From Palsa-465 sp963800475 (GTDB lineage Bacteria > Actinomycetota > Thermoleophilia > Solirubrobacterales > Solirubrobacteraceae): DNA of 64,000 bases. Position 1 is the stretch's first letter, and every line of letters starts with the position of its first letter. Both the position numbers and the translations under genes were made by a program. The notes below the pieces were generated by a model. It worked only from the letters and a program-made list of their open reading frames with translations, did not search any database and was not told the DNA's origin. Positions 8,544 through 17,747 of the stretch are shown here, in pieces. The stretch lies in NCBI GenBank assembly GCA_963800475.1, contig CAWDAZ010000004.1:496001-560000 (forward strand), in the 5' to 3' direction.

Positions 8544-10958
8544 TTAGGGCCGTGGATGAGCGGCGGTTCGCAGGGAGAAGCCGCACAGGTCTAGCGCTGC
8601 GATCGATAGGCCGCTGGCGATTAGCGCAGTCAGGATCATGCCCGCGTCGGGGGGCGTCAGCTCGAAGAAGCTCCTCGTCGCCGGGATCAGGAGCGTGGCG
8701 ATGTACAGGCCTCCCATGACGGCGCACATCGCGGCGACGAGCGCCGAGCGGCGCAGGGAGCCTCCGGCCTCGAGTGCCATTACCAGATACAGCCCGTTGG
8801 CGACGAGGATGGTGAGCGCGACGGTGCGCGCGTCGGCGACCGAGAGATCGAGATCGTGGAGCGCGAACAGATAGCCGGCGACGAGCCCGGTACCGATGAC
8901 TACTCCTGCGGGTACGGCGAACCTCGCGACCCCGCGCACGAAGTGCTCGGACCGCCAGGGTCCGCTGCTGGGTGCGAGCGCGAGGAAGAAGGTCGGGATC
9001 CCGATCGTCAGCGTCGCGGCGAGCGAGAGATGGCGAGGCAGGAGGGGGTAGGCGTCCGAGCTGGTGCCGATCGTCAGGATCAGGAACGCCGCGAAGGCTG
9101 ATTTGGTGACGTAGAGCTTGGTCACGCGCTGCAGGTTTCGCAGCGCTCGCCGGCCTTCGGCCACCAGCAGCGGCACGCTGGCGAAGTCGCCTGTGAGCAG
9201 CACTAGATCGGAGACGCTGCGCGCCATCTGGGTCCCGGTGCCCTGTGCGATCGCCAGCCTCGAGCTCTTCAGCGCCGGGACGTCGTTGACGCCGTCGCCG
9301 ACCATCGCGACGTACCTGCCCTCGTCCCTCAATGCTTGCACGATCGCCTGCTTACCTTCGGGCGAGATTCGCCCGACGACCGTCGCGTCGAGTGCGAATC
9401 GCCGCCGCGCGTCTGGATCGTCGGGGATCGACGCGCCATCATGTACGCCCGCGACGGGAATCCCCACGTCGCGCGCGATCGCAGCCACCGTCTCCGGTGC
9501 ATCCCCGGATAGCACCTTGATCTCGACGTCCTGCCCGCGCAGGAACGCGATCGTATCGTTGATGTTCGGACGCAGCTGTTCGGCGAGCACGACCAGGCCG
9601 AGTGGCCGCAGCCTGTCGGGCGGAAGCTCGCCCGGGTTCGTCGGAAGCGAAGCCGGATCATGGGCGACGGCGAGAACTCGCCGGCCCTCGCCTTGGCGCC
9701 GGTGGGCGATGAGCGCGAGTTCTCCAACCGGCAGGCGCCCGGGCGCGCCGAGATAGAAGGTCCCGCCCGTGACCTGGACGGCGCTCCAGCGGCGGCGGCT
9801 AGAAAACGGCACCTCGGCCAGCCTCGGCTGCGCCTCAGCTGGGTATGCAGCGGCGATCGCCTGCAGCGTGATGTTCTGCGCGGAGGCGCTGGCGGCAAGT
9901 GTCCCGAGCGCTCCGGTCACGGCCTCCTCGCTGACGTCGGCCGACGGCACCACCTCGACAACGCGTAGCGTCGCCTCGGTCAGGGTCCCGGTCTTGTCGA
10001 CGCAGATCGTGTTCACCGACGCCAGCGACTCGATCGCGTTCAGCTGTTGCGCCAGCACCCCGCGACGCGACATTCGCACCGCGGCAACCGCATAGGTGAG
10101 GCTGACGAGGACCATCAACCCCTCGGGTATCAGGGTCACGACTCCTGCAGAGGATGTGGCGACGGCCGTGTGAACTGCCACGTGGCGGTGATAGAGCGAG
10201 TAGCCGAGGATCGCGCCGAGGCCTACCACGAGCCCCACCAACGCGTACAGCAGCCGGTTGATCGCACGCTCCAGCGGCGAGCGCGGATGCCGGAACGAGC
10301 GCGCCTGCCCCGTGACGCGCGCCGCAAAGCTGTGCTCGCCGACGGCGCTCACGCGGTATACGCCCGTCCCCTCGACCACGAACGCGCCGGACAGTACCGC
10401 CTCGCCCGAGCTGTGACTGACGGGCTCCGACTCGCCCGTCAGGATCGCCTGGTCCAGACGAAGATCAATCGCCGACAGCAGCGTTCCGTCGGCTATCAGC
10501 TGATCGCCGGGCTCGAGCATCAAGACGTCGTCGACCACCACCTCCTGAACCGGGAGCGCTCGGACGCCGCCGTCGCGCCGCACACGTGCGGTCGGGGCGA
10601 CCAGCAGCGAGAGCCGGTCAAGCGCCCGCTTCGCCCGAACCTCTTGCGTGATGCCGATCCCCGAGTTGACGACGATGATCCCGAGAAATAGGGCATCGCG
10701 CGCGTCGCCGAAGATCAGCGTGATTACCCCGAAGCCGGCGAGGATCAGGTTGAACACGGTCAGGACATTTGCGCGGACGATGCTGGCGTAGGACCGGCTC
10801 GTGCCCGCGCTCCGCGGCGCCCCCGTCTCAGCCAAGCGCCGCGCGGCCTCGGCCTCGGTGAGGCCCGCCGCCGCGGCATTAGGTCCGAGCGGTTTCGTCG
10901 CTGAGCGCTCTACCTCTGCTCCGGCGCTCCGGACTGCCGAGGTTGACCGGATGCTCAC
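8544..10958 (-). CDS. cation-translocating P-type ATPase, CtpE-like
   Basis: 804 residues from GTG 10958, uninterrupted. The visible landmarks are an N-terminal cation-ATPase domain, the actuator TGES (174-177), the membrane motif LIPEGLMVL (Pro278, Glu279), the phosphorylation site DKTGT with Asp321, and later the hinge GDGVNDVPAL, followed by several C-terminal helices. The PEGL motif and lack of a heavy-metal domain place it with P2-like pumps. The closest pattern known to me is mycobacterial CtpE, which has been tied to Ca2+ uptake. It lies 156 bases upstream of the broken P1B-type pump in the same direction. Confidence 0.85.
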   Translation of the reverse strand: MSIRSTSAVRSAGAEVERSATKPLGPNAAAAGLTEAEAARRLAETGAPRSAGTSRSYASIVRANVLTVFNLILAGFGVITLIFGDARDALFLGIIVVNSGIGITQEVRAKRALDRLSLLVAPTARVRRDGGVRALPVQEVVVDDVLMLEPGDQLIADGTLLSAIDLRLDQAILTGESEPVSHSSGEAVLSGAFVVEGTGVYRVSAVGEHSFAARVTGQARSFRHPRSPLERAINRLLYALVGLVVGLGAILGYSLYHRHVAVHTAVATSSAGVVTLIPEGLMVLVSLTYAVAAVRMSRRGVLAQQLNAIESLASVNTICVDKTGTLTEATLRVVEVVPSADVSEEAVTGALGTLAASASAQNITLQAIAAAYPAEAQPRLAEVPFSSRRRWSAVQVTGGTFYLGAPGRLPVGELALIAHRRQGEGRRVLAVAHDPASLPTNPGELPPDRLRPLGLVVLAEQLRPNINDTIAFLRGQDVEIKVLSGDAPETVAAIARDVGIPVAGVHDGASIPDDPDARRRFALDATVVGRISPEGKQAIVQALRDEGRYVAMVGDGVNDVPALKSSRLAIAQGTGTQMARSVSDLVLLTGDFASVPLLVAEGRRALRNLQRVTKLYVTKSAFAAFLILTIGTSSDAYPLLPRHLSLAATLTIGIPTFFLALAPSSGPWRSEHFVRGVARFAVPAGVVIGTGLVAGYLFALHDLDLSVADARTVALTILVANGLYLVMALEAGGSLRRSALVAAMCAVMGGLYIATLLIPATRSFFELTPPDAGMILTALIASGLSIAALDLCGFSLRTAAHPRP

Positions 10959-11019
10959 GGTGCTACACGTGAGCCGATCCGCCCCGACGGCGCCAGATCA
11001 CTGAGGAAGGCGATCTTCA

Positions 11020-12438
11020 TCACGGCCGACGTCGAACCGCGAAATAGACAGCTCCGCCGCTTAGCAACAGCAGCATGATCCCGCCGCCGAGCGCGGCGAT
11101 CCCGATCGTCAGCAGATGCGGGAAACGCGCTCCGATGCTCACATCGGCGCGGACCCCGGGCGAGCCGTCGGCGTTCATCAGCACGATTCGCCAGTTGCCG
11201 TTCTGCGGCGTCCAGCTCAGCGTCCGCTCTCCGGCACCGGTTGTGCTCGCGCCCCAGAAGCGTTGCGCGGCGGGGGGCGCGCTCGGTGCGCTGCCTGGAG
11301 AGACGCGGAAGTCTGCGCTGGGCGAGCTGAACGCGCCGCCCTGCGCGCGCGCGACGTTCGCCAGATATGAGTTGACGGCGCTCTCGGGCGCAATCCCGAG
11401 GAACACCGGCCGTTGGCTGTTTACGCGCACTCGCACGGTGCCGAGCAGGTCACGGGTGACGAACCAGTCGTTGGCCGTACCGCCGCGATAGTTGGCGGAC
11501 ACGAGCGCGTACGTGCCGGTCGAGTACGGCGTCACCGAGGTCATCAGATAGCCGCTGGAATCGCGCTGGCTTTGGTCAAGCGCGATCCCGGTCGCGCCAG
11601 CTGCGATCGCCGCGATCGCCACGAGGCTGGCGATGCCGGCCAGCACCAGGGCTGCGACGCGGCCCGGGCCCCAGCGGATGGGACTGCGCTCGGCGGATTC
11701 GGCCGCCTCAGCCGTTCCAGGAGCTCCCGAGCGCGCGGTGGCCACCGTCAGCATGCCTGCGGGATCCTCCTCGCCTGCGTCTACTCGAAACGGCGGATAT
11801 TCGGGCGTCATCACCGCCGCGTAGGCAACGACGCGTAGCACCCAGCGGTTCAGGCCGAGGACGAAGTCGAAGATCGAGCGGGGGTACTCGCCGCGGAACA
11901 GCAGCACGATGACAGCGACGAACACGAGCAGCCCGATTAGGCCCATCCAGGTCACTCCGCCCCACGAGTGATCCGTGGCGGTCCAGCCGGCCGCCCCGCC
12001 GCCACCGATGAACACGCTGGCGATCAGGTACTGCGGGATCCCGGCCAGCCACCAGCCGATCAACGGAAACCCTCGGCGCTGATGCTCGGGATAGTCGATC
12101 TCCAAGCGCGCTGGGTAATCGGACACATCCGCCAGCGTGAACGGCGGGTATCGGTCTGTCCCGTTCGCGCCGAACGCGTAGAACCCCACGCGCCAGGACC
12201 AGCGCAACACGCCGACGTTGAAGTCAAACAGGGACCTCGGGTAGCGAGCGGTGAACAGCACGGCCACCAAAGCCATTACCGAGCTGACGAGGAATCCCAG
12301 CCACAGAAATGCCAAGACGAGGTAATGCGGGATGACGAGCAGCCACTTGACCAGCCACAACCATCGCGAGGGATGCTGGAGATGACCCTCGAGGCGGACT
12401 GGATAGGGGCCTACGGACGGTGAAAGCGTCGCTTGCAT
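11020..12438 (-). CDS. DUF4389 membrane protein with C-terminal extracytoplasmic domain
   Basis: 472 residues from ATG 12438 (an in-frame TTG sits one codon before). Two DUF4389 units are visible. The first (residues about 10-125) holds YPVRLEG, the IPHYLVLAFLWL helix and the RYPRSLFDFNVGVLRWSWRV signature. The second repeats IPQYLIASVFI and EYPRSIFDFVLGLNRWVLRV. A linker then leads to a transmembrane helix (about 265-290), an outside domain of about 150 residues including SANYRGGTANDWFVTRD, and a final helix with a basic tail. The function of DUF4389 is not known. The protein is intact although several neighbours are broken. Confidence 0.85.
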   Translation of the reverse strand: MQATLSPSVGPYPVRLEGHLQHPSRWLWLVKWLLVIPHYLVLAFLWLGFLVSSVMALVAVLFTARYPRSLFDFNVGVLRWSWRVGFYAFGANGTDRYPPFTLADVSDYPARLEIDYPEHQRRGFPLIGWWLAGIPQYLIASVFIGGGGAAGWTATDHSWGGVTWMGLIGLLVFVAVIVLLFRGEYPRSIFDFVLGLNRWVLRVVAYAAVMTPEYPPFRVDAGEEDPAGMLTVATARSGAPGTAEAAESAERSPIRWGPGRVAALVLAGIASLVAIAAIAAGATGIALDQSQRDSSGYLMTSVTPYSTGTYALVSANYRGGTANDWFVTRDLLGTVRVRVNSQRPVFLGIAPESAVNSYLANVARAQGGAFSSPSADFRVSPGSAPSAPPAAQRFWGASTTGAGERTLSWTPQNGNWRIVLMNADGSPGVRADVSIGARFPHLLTIGIAALGGGIMLLLLSGGAVYFAVRRRP

Positions 12439-12726
12439 CAAGACTCACTTTGTTCCAGGCTCGAACCGGGTGTCTGCCGCGCCGTCCTGCACGCAGCCTC
12501 ACTCTCGGAGGTCACGAGCGCATCCGAACTTGCCCCTGAACCCCCTGCCGCGAACTACCGATCGCGACGATCGTCGCCGGGTAGCGCACCGGGGCAGGAG
12601 CTGTTGGCACTCTGCGCCGCAAACCTGACGTTCTCAACAGCGCGATCAGCCGTCTGAGAACGTTTCGGAGTTGCCTCTCGCGGGTGCGGGAAAGCACGGT
12701 ATGCGGTGCATCCGCCTGGTGGGACG
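12439..12726. other. divergent intergenic region
   Basis: Lies between the minus-strand DUF4389 gene and the plus-strand ABC transporter genes, so it should carry both promoters. I see no clear operator. It holds no credible gene. Confidence 0.35.
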
Positions 12727-13632
12727 ATGGTTGCGATGGCAGCGGTGATCGAGACCGAACGTCTGGCCAAGCGATACGGGAGCGTCCGTGGCATCGAGGA
12801 TGTCTCGATCTCCGTCGATCGCGGCGAGGTGTACGGCTTCCTCGGGCCGAACGGTGCGGGCAAGACGACCACGATCCGGACACTGCTCGACCTGCTTCAT
12901 CCCACCGCCGGCAGCGCGCTGCTCTTCGGCCTCGACAGCCATCGGGCCAGTCGTGAGATCCGGGCGAGGCTCGGCAACTTGCCCGGCGACTTCACCTGCG
13001 ACCCGTCGCTTACGGGCCGAGAGTTCCTCGAGTTCTGCGCAGACGCCCGCGGGATTCACGGCCGCGGATCCGGCTCTCTGCTGACTCAGCGGTTCGAGGC
13101 CGATCTCGACCGACGGATCGGCCAGCTATCCAGAGGGAACCGTCAGAAGATCGGCCTGATCCAGGCACTGTTCCACGACCCCGAGCTGCTGATGCTCGAT
13201 GAGCCGACCAGCGGCCTTGACCCCTTGATGCAGGAGGAGTTCCTCGCCGTCATCGGCGAATACCGAGAGCAGGGAGGCACCGTCTTCCTCTCCTCCCACG
13301 ACCTCGACGAAGTCGAGCGCGTTTGCGACCGCGTCGCGATCATCCGCGAGGGACGCCTGGCCGCCGTTGAGAAGGTCGCGGACTTGCGCGGCCGCGCCTA
13401 CCATCACGTCTCGATCGAGTTCGACTCACCGGTCGACGGCGGTGAGTTCGCGCGCATCCCCGGCGTCAGCGAATTTGACGCTGACGGTCCCCACATCTCG
13501 TTCAAGGCCTCGGGCGCCTTGGACCCGGTCGTTAAGGCAGCGGCTCGCCACACCGTGCTCGACATGGAGCTAACCGAGCCGACCCTCGAAGAAATCTTCC
13601 TCACGTTCTACGGACGGGAGGGCGCACCATGA
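12727..13632 (+). CDS. ABC transporter ATP-binding protein
   Basis: 301 residues from ATG 12727 (GTG 12706 and ATG 12736 are alternatives). The Walker A is GPNGAGKTT (40-48), the signature is the degenerate LSRGNRQKI, the Walker B is LLMLDEPTSGLDP, and the switch His lies in LSSHDLDEVE. The C-terminal 80 residues form the extra domain found in ABC-2/DrrA-type exporters, ending EEIFLTFYG. It energises the permease encoded next, whose ATG overlaps this stop codon. Exporters of this type move drugs, lipids or glycopolymers; the substrate is not visible. Confidence 0.92.
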   Translation: MVAMAAVIETERLAKRYGSVRGIEDVSISVDRGEVYGFLGPNGAGKTTTIRTLLDLLHPTAGSALLFGLDSHRASREIRARLGNLPGDFTCDPSLTGREFLEFCADARGIHGRGSGSLLTQRFEADLDRRIGQLSRGNRQKIGLIQALFHDPELLMLDEPTSGLDPLMQEEFLAVIGEYREQGGTVFLSSHDLDEVERVCDRVAIIREGRLAAVEKVADLRGRAYHHVSIEFDSPVDGGEFARIPGVSEFDADGPHISFKASGALDPVVKAAARHTVLDMELTEPTLEEIFLTFYGREGAP

Positions 13633-14483
13633 GCGTCGCCGCCGCACCCCGATCCGAGCTCGCTGCGCCAGGGAAGCGGTTGGCGCCCGACCGGCCCGCG
13701 AGCCTCCGCGCCGTCGTTCGCCGCGGTCTGCGCGATCGCCGGCGCGCCGTCCTGACCTGGGGCCTGTCGCTCGGCGTCTATGGCGCGTTCATGGCCGCGA
13801 TCTATCCCTCGATCCAGGGCTCGATCGAGAAGATCGCCAAGAACTATCCGGCGGGTCTCAAGGAGGCGTTCGGGGTGCAGGCAATGAGCACCGTCGAGGG
13901 CTATCTCCACGCAGAGATGTTCAGCCTGATCGTGCCCCTTGCGATCGGCTTCTTCGCGATCCGCGCCGTCGCCGGCGCGATCGTCGGCGCCGAACAACGC
14001 GGCCATCTCGACACGATCCTCGCGCTCCCGATCTCCCGCACGGTGCTGCTCACGGGCTCCTACCTCGTCGCCGCGGTGATCTCGGCGGCGATCCTGGCTC
14101 TGACCGGCGTGCTGACGTTCCTCGCCGGTCGCATCGCCGGCACCCACATCTCGCTTGGGTTGGTGGCGGCGGGGGTGGTGGGAGTGTGGCCGCTGGCGCT
14201 GTTCTTCGGCGGAGTGTCGGCGCTGGCCTGCGGGGCGTTTCACAGCTCCCGGAGGGTCAACGGCATCGTGCTCGGCACGCTGGTGGCGATGTACGCGATC
14301 GACCTCGCCGGGCGCCTCGCACATGGGCTTGAGCCGATCCGCTGGATCTCGGCCTTCCGCTACTACGGCGCGCCGATGCGCGACGGAATCGAGCCTGTGT
14401 CATTCATCGGTCTCGCGGGCGTCGGGGCGCTGCTCGTAGTCGCCGGTGCGCTGCTGCTCGAACGGCGGGACGTACTTCATTAG
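13629..14483 (+). CDS. ABC-2 type transporter permease
   Basis: 284 residues. The ATG overlaps the stop codon of the ATPase gene by 4 bases (ATGA), indicating translational coupling. A basic head with RGLRDRRRAVLTWG is followed by six hydrophobic segments. The second-helix region ends in the GAEQRGHLDTILALPISR coupling motif that contacts the ATPase in ABC-2 exporters. It forms one exporter with the upstream protein. Immediately after its stop codon the sequence passes into a kinase remnant, so a deletion may have removed DNA right behind it. Confidence 0.88.
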   Translation: MSVAAAPRSELAAPGKRLAPDRPASLRAVVRRGLRDRRRAVLTWGLSLGVYGAFMAAIYPSIQGSIEKIAKNYPAGLKEAFGVQAMSTVEGYLHAEMFSLIVPLAIGFFAIRAVAGAIVGAEQRGHLDTILALPISRTVLLTGSYLVAAVISAAILALTGVLTFLAGRIAGTHISLGLVAAGVVGVWPLALFFGGVSALACGAFHSSRRVNGIVLGTLVAMYAIDLAGRLAHGLEPIRWISAFRYYGAPMRDGIEPVSFIGLAGVGALLVVAGALLLERRDVLH

Positions 14484-15127
14484 ACCGCGCCCCTCCGCGC
14501 AGAATCCGTAGTCGAGCTACACGGGATCGCGCTCGGCGCCGGACTGGACGCCGACGTCGTGCTCATCACTGGCAGCGAGCCCGAGGACGTCATCGAGGCC
14601 GACTCCTACCGCCGGCTGGCTGCCGATCTGCGCGCCAACGGCAAGCTCGCGATCGCCGATCTCACCGGGGCGCCGCTACGCGCGGCGCTCAAGGGCGGCA
14701 TCGACTTGCTCAAGCTCAGCCACGAGGAGCTCGTCCGAGACGGCTACGCCGCAAGCGACGCGCTACCTGACCTGCTCCACGGTGCGCGCCGCTGCACGCC
14801 GCCGGCGCCAGCCACGTGCTCGTATCACGCGCGGCCTCGCCCGCGATCTTGATCTCCGCCGAGGGAGAGTCCGCGGAGCTCGAGCTCGCAGGTCCGGTGT
14901 TCGAACCATTCGACGAGCGCGGGACCGGCGACTCGATGTTCGCTGCCACTGGCGTCGGTCTCGCGCGCGGCATGAGCATGTTCGAGTCGCTGCGCCTCGG
15001 CGCGGCCGCGGGCGCACTGAACACAACCCGGCGCGGCCTGGGGACCGGCACCCAACAGGAGATAGACCGGCTCGCGGCGCACGTGAGCGTCCGTCCCCTC
15101 CGTGACGGCGTCACGGCTCCTTCATAG
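14484..15127 (+). pseudogene. PfkB-family sugar kinase, 5'-truncated and frameshifted
   Basis: Directly after the permease stop, an open frame without a start begins with VVELHGIALGAGLDADVVLI, which matches the middle of a phosphofructokinase-B-type protein. It continues through SYRRLAADLRANGKLAIADL and the LLKLSHEELVRDGY segment, then shifts by one base near 14789. The new frame reads to the stop at 15127 and contains the GTGDSMFAA catalytic motif (Asp as general base, normally GAGDS) and a final TRRGLGTG segment. Roughly 210 of about 310 residues remain; the sugar-binding N-terminal third is missing. It could have encoded a 6-phosphofructokinase or a related kinase. Not expected to be active. 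Confidence 0.8.
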
Positions 15128-15296
15128 GTGAGGCGGTCGGTTCTTGAGCTCCTCGCCCGGGAGACGCGGCAGTGAGTGTGTACGGCCGGCCGGCTGGAGG
15201 TTCCGTAGTACGCCACGAACGAACTGCTACCTAGCGCGGATGCAGCGGGTGCGGCCCCGGCCATACGGTCACCAGTTCGCCAAAGGAGAAGATGAG

Positions 15297-16170
15297 ATGT
15301 TCCCCAACGTTCTTGTCGGTGTCGATGAAGGCCCTGGTGGCCGCGACGCGATCGCGCTTGCGACGAACCTAGTCGCCAAGGACGGCAAGCTCGCGCTTGG
15401 CTATGTGTACCCCGGCGACCACAGGATGGTGCCCGGATCGAGCCCCGCGCATGAAGCCGTCGAGCAAGCACGCTCACGCGTATTGCTCAATACCCGCACG
15501 TGCGAAGGCCTGGATCGAAGCCGCGCTCTTGTCGACGGGATCGTCGTCGGTTGGGCGTGGCCTGCACGAGCTCGCTGAACGCCACGGCGCCGACCTGCTA
15601 GTCGTGGGGTCGACCCGTCGGAGCCTGATCGGACGTGTGCTGATCGGAGGCGACACGCGCGCTGCCCTCAACGGCGCGCCCTGCGCGGTGGCGGTCGTGC
15701 CTGCCGGATACGCCGAGCGTCCCTCCGTGCTGCACGAGATCGGCGTCGGATACGACGGCTCGCGCGAGAGCGAGCACGCGCTCGCGCTCGCTAGAGAGCT
15801 CGCAGCCGAGCTCGGCCGAAGGTCTCGGCCTTCGAGGCGGTCTGCCTGCCGCTTGACGGCCGCGGGGCCGCCGAGGCGATCGCCCCGCTCGTCGAGGAGG
15901 CTCGCAATCGGATCGCCGCCCTCGGCGACGTCGAACCACACGCAGCGTACCGCGAGGCGGCCGAGGAGCTCGCGCTCTTTGGCGCCTCAGTCGACGTGCT
16001 GATCGTCGGATCGCGCGGGTACGGGCGGATCGGCCATGCACGGAAGCACCTCGCACCGTGTCGCGCGCTCGGCACGTTGTCCGCTCCTCGTGCTCACTCG
16101 CGCAGGACTTCCGAAAGCTACAGACGAAGCCGAGGCCGACCGCGCCACTGAGACCGCCGCGACGCCCTGA
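15297..16170 (+). pseudogene. second tandem-domain universal stress protein, three frameshifts
   Basis: AAAGGAGAAG precedes ATG 15297, and the protein opens MFPNVLVGVDEGPGGRDAIA, very like the USP at 3725. The frame moves near 15490-15545, again at about 15818, and again at about 16033. Joined together the pieces give a full two-domain USP of about 290 residues. They include LHELAERHGADLLVVGSTRR, a second half starting IGVGYDGSRESEHALALARE, and the nucleotide loop GSRGYGRIG followed after the last shift by MHGSTSHRVARSARCPLLVL. No in-frame stop codons other than those caused by the shifts are present, so the damage is recent or artefactual. Confidence 0.82.
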
Positions 16171-16729
16171 CGGCCCGGATTCCAACCAGCCGCGAGACTA
16201 CGACGAGACTGCGCCGGCTGTCGCGATGGCAACGGATGTTCCGGGTTGCCTGTGCGCTCGTCCCAACGGCCCTCCGAGCATCCCGCACGGCTTGCGCCGC
16301 CGTGCACGAGCAACACCTCGGGGCCAGCGCCATGGCGGACGACGGCGACCGTCGCGCGTGGGGTGTCAGGGGGTGGGGCGCCCGATGCGCTTGTCATCTG
16401 CAGTGAGGGTCGTCCCGCATGATCGCTTACTGACTTGATGCACCCCCGCCGAATGAGGTCGGGGACTCGCTGCGCCCGGGTTCGACTCGGCGGCGTGTCT
16501 CGTCCTCGTCCCGGCGGTGATGACGCTCTTCAGACGCTACTTCACCGTCCGCGGACTCGACCACTACCCACTCGCCGACTCGCCGGGTGGCCGCTGGCGC
16601 GACGACGAAGGCGCTCGTACCGGATAGTGCGCTTGGTCGACGGCGCGTCCTCGAGCGTCTCGCGTTGGACTCACTTGACCGTGGTGGGCCCTCTTGGCGC
16701 GAACGTGCGCGCAGCGCGCGGTCGGATTG
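16171..16729. other. gene-poor stretch with two short coding remnants
   Basis: On the minus strand, from ATG 16397, about 35 residues resemble the start of an alpha/beta hydrolase (AVVRHGAGPEVLLVHGGAS), after which protein character is lost. On the plus strand, a frame ending at TAG 16625-16627 reads CLVLVPAVMTLFRRYF, then LDHYPLADSPGGRWRDDEG. It looks like the end of a membrane protein, perhaps a transporter. Both are probably debris. I see no intact gene. Confidence 0.35.
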
Positions 16730-16963
16730 CTACGCGGCCAGAACCTGCGTCTCGGTGCCTGCCCCAGCGCGCGCGACGTGCACCCCGGCGGGGGTCCGCT
16801 CCGGTGATGCGATCGAGGACACCGGCGCCGCCCGTGACGGTACGACCACGCTCCACCGGCGGCGGACGATGGCATCGGCGACTACGCGGGCATCAACGAC
16901 GTACTCGTTGTTCGCGATGCGCTTGTGTAGCTCGTGCAGCTTGCTGTCGCGACGATCGTCCAT
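16730..16963 (-). CDS. FlgM-like small protein
   Basis: 77 residues from ATG 16963. Residues 1-35 (DSKLHELHKRIANNEYVVDA, then VVADAIV) match the C-terminal helix pair of anti-sigma-28 factor FlgM, including the basic first helix, the Asn/Gly turn before Y-x-V-D and the VADAI helix. The remaining 40 residues are Pro/Ala/Thr-rich and unlike FlgM; they may be unstructured or the result of a shift. No flagellar gene or sigma-28 gene is seen in this window. FlgM-like fragments also occur in unrelated actinobacterial proteins, so a flagellar role should not be assumed. Confidence 0.5.
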   Translation of the reverse strand: MDDRRDSKLHELHKRIANNEYVVDARVVADAIVRRRWSVVVPSRAAPVSSIASPERTPAGVHVARAGAGTETQVLAA

Positions 16964-17337
16964 GAGCGTTCATCTCGTAAATCGGCGCTCTGCGGATCGT
17001 TCTGGATAGGGTCCTGACCCCAAATCGAGCGACGGGAAGCGTGGCCTGGGCCTCGGATCGGAACCGCAAGCTGCTCGTGCCCTCGAGCCGTGGCGAACTG
17101 GAGCCCGAAGATGCAGGCGAAGCCGACGATGAACAACAGGATCCCGGTGCCGCCGGAGAGGTTGCGCCCGAGGTAGGCCCCAAGCGCGGCAAAGCCGACT
17201 GTCACCGCGGCCAAGCCCATCACCTGGCCGAACACCGCCCGGGCACGGTCGCCGGCCACCGCTCCCGGCCGAACCGCGGTCAGATCGCGAAAGTCGCCAG
17301 CGCCGGTAGAGCCCTGGTCCGCAGTAGACGTCGCCAT
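16882..17337 (-). pseudogene. Bax-inhibitor-1/YccA-like membrane protein, truncated
   Basis: ATG 17337 follows AAGGAG with good spacing. Residues 30-100 match the opening of bacterial BI-1/YccA proteins: a helix starting FGQVMGLAAVTVGFAALGAY, LGRNLSGGTG, and a second helix IVGFACIFGLQFA. After ARGHEQLA the frame turns into polar, low-complexity sequence that overlaps the FlgM-like gene and stops at 16882. A normal member has about 230 residues and seven helices, so at least five helices are missing. The loss looks like a deletion fusing the gene to unrelated DNA near 17040. Confidence 0.65.
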
Positions 17338-17477
17338 GGTGCCGCTCCTTGGTCGGTGTCGAGCTGCAGGACACGATTGCTCTCCCGTGGCACGCTCGCC
17401 CGTCGGACCCCGGGGTCAGGTCCCTGGTCTGGTCGCCGTGCGAACCTTCTCGGCGTTCCCACGGGTCTAATGCATCC

Positions 17478-17747
17478 ATGAGCAATCCGGTTCATCGAGC
17501 GCGCTTCCGGTTGGACCATCGCTGGGCTCCGCCGCACATGTCCGACTACCTGGACGACGAGCTGAGCTCCGGGAAGCGGCGGCGCATGGAGCGCCATGTG
17601 GGTGAGTGCGAGGAGTGCCGCCGGTTGCTCACGGGTCTGCGGAAGATGCTCAGCGCGCTGGGCGGGCTGGCGACGCCTAGCGGCGGAGACGAGCGCCGAA
17701 TTGCCGCGTCCGTGCAGCTACGGATTCAGGAGCCTGGGGGCTCATGA
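17478..17747 (+). CDS. zf-HC2 protein, putative redox-sensing anti-sigma factor
   Basis: 89 residues from ATG 17478. The motif H-x3-C-x2-C is present as His40, Cys44, Cys47 (HVGECEEC), preceded by MSDYLDDELSSGKRRRMERH, the usual helix of zinc-binding anti-sigma domains. No membrane segment follows, so the protein is cytoplasmic, like RsrA. The gene overlaps msrB by 4 bases and the sigma-factor gene follows. From the known ZAS family I infer that oxidation of the cysteines would release zinc and the sigma factor at 18275. That partnership is inferred from position only. Confidence 0.78.
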   Translation: MSNPVHRARFRLDHRWAPPHMSDYLDDELSSGKRRRMERHVGECEECRRLLTGLRKMLSALGGLATPSGGDERRIAASVQLRIQEPGGS

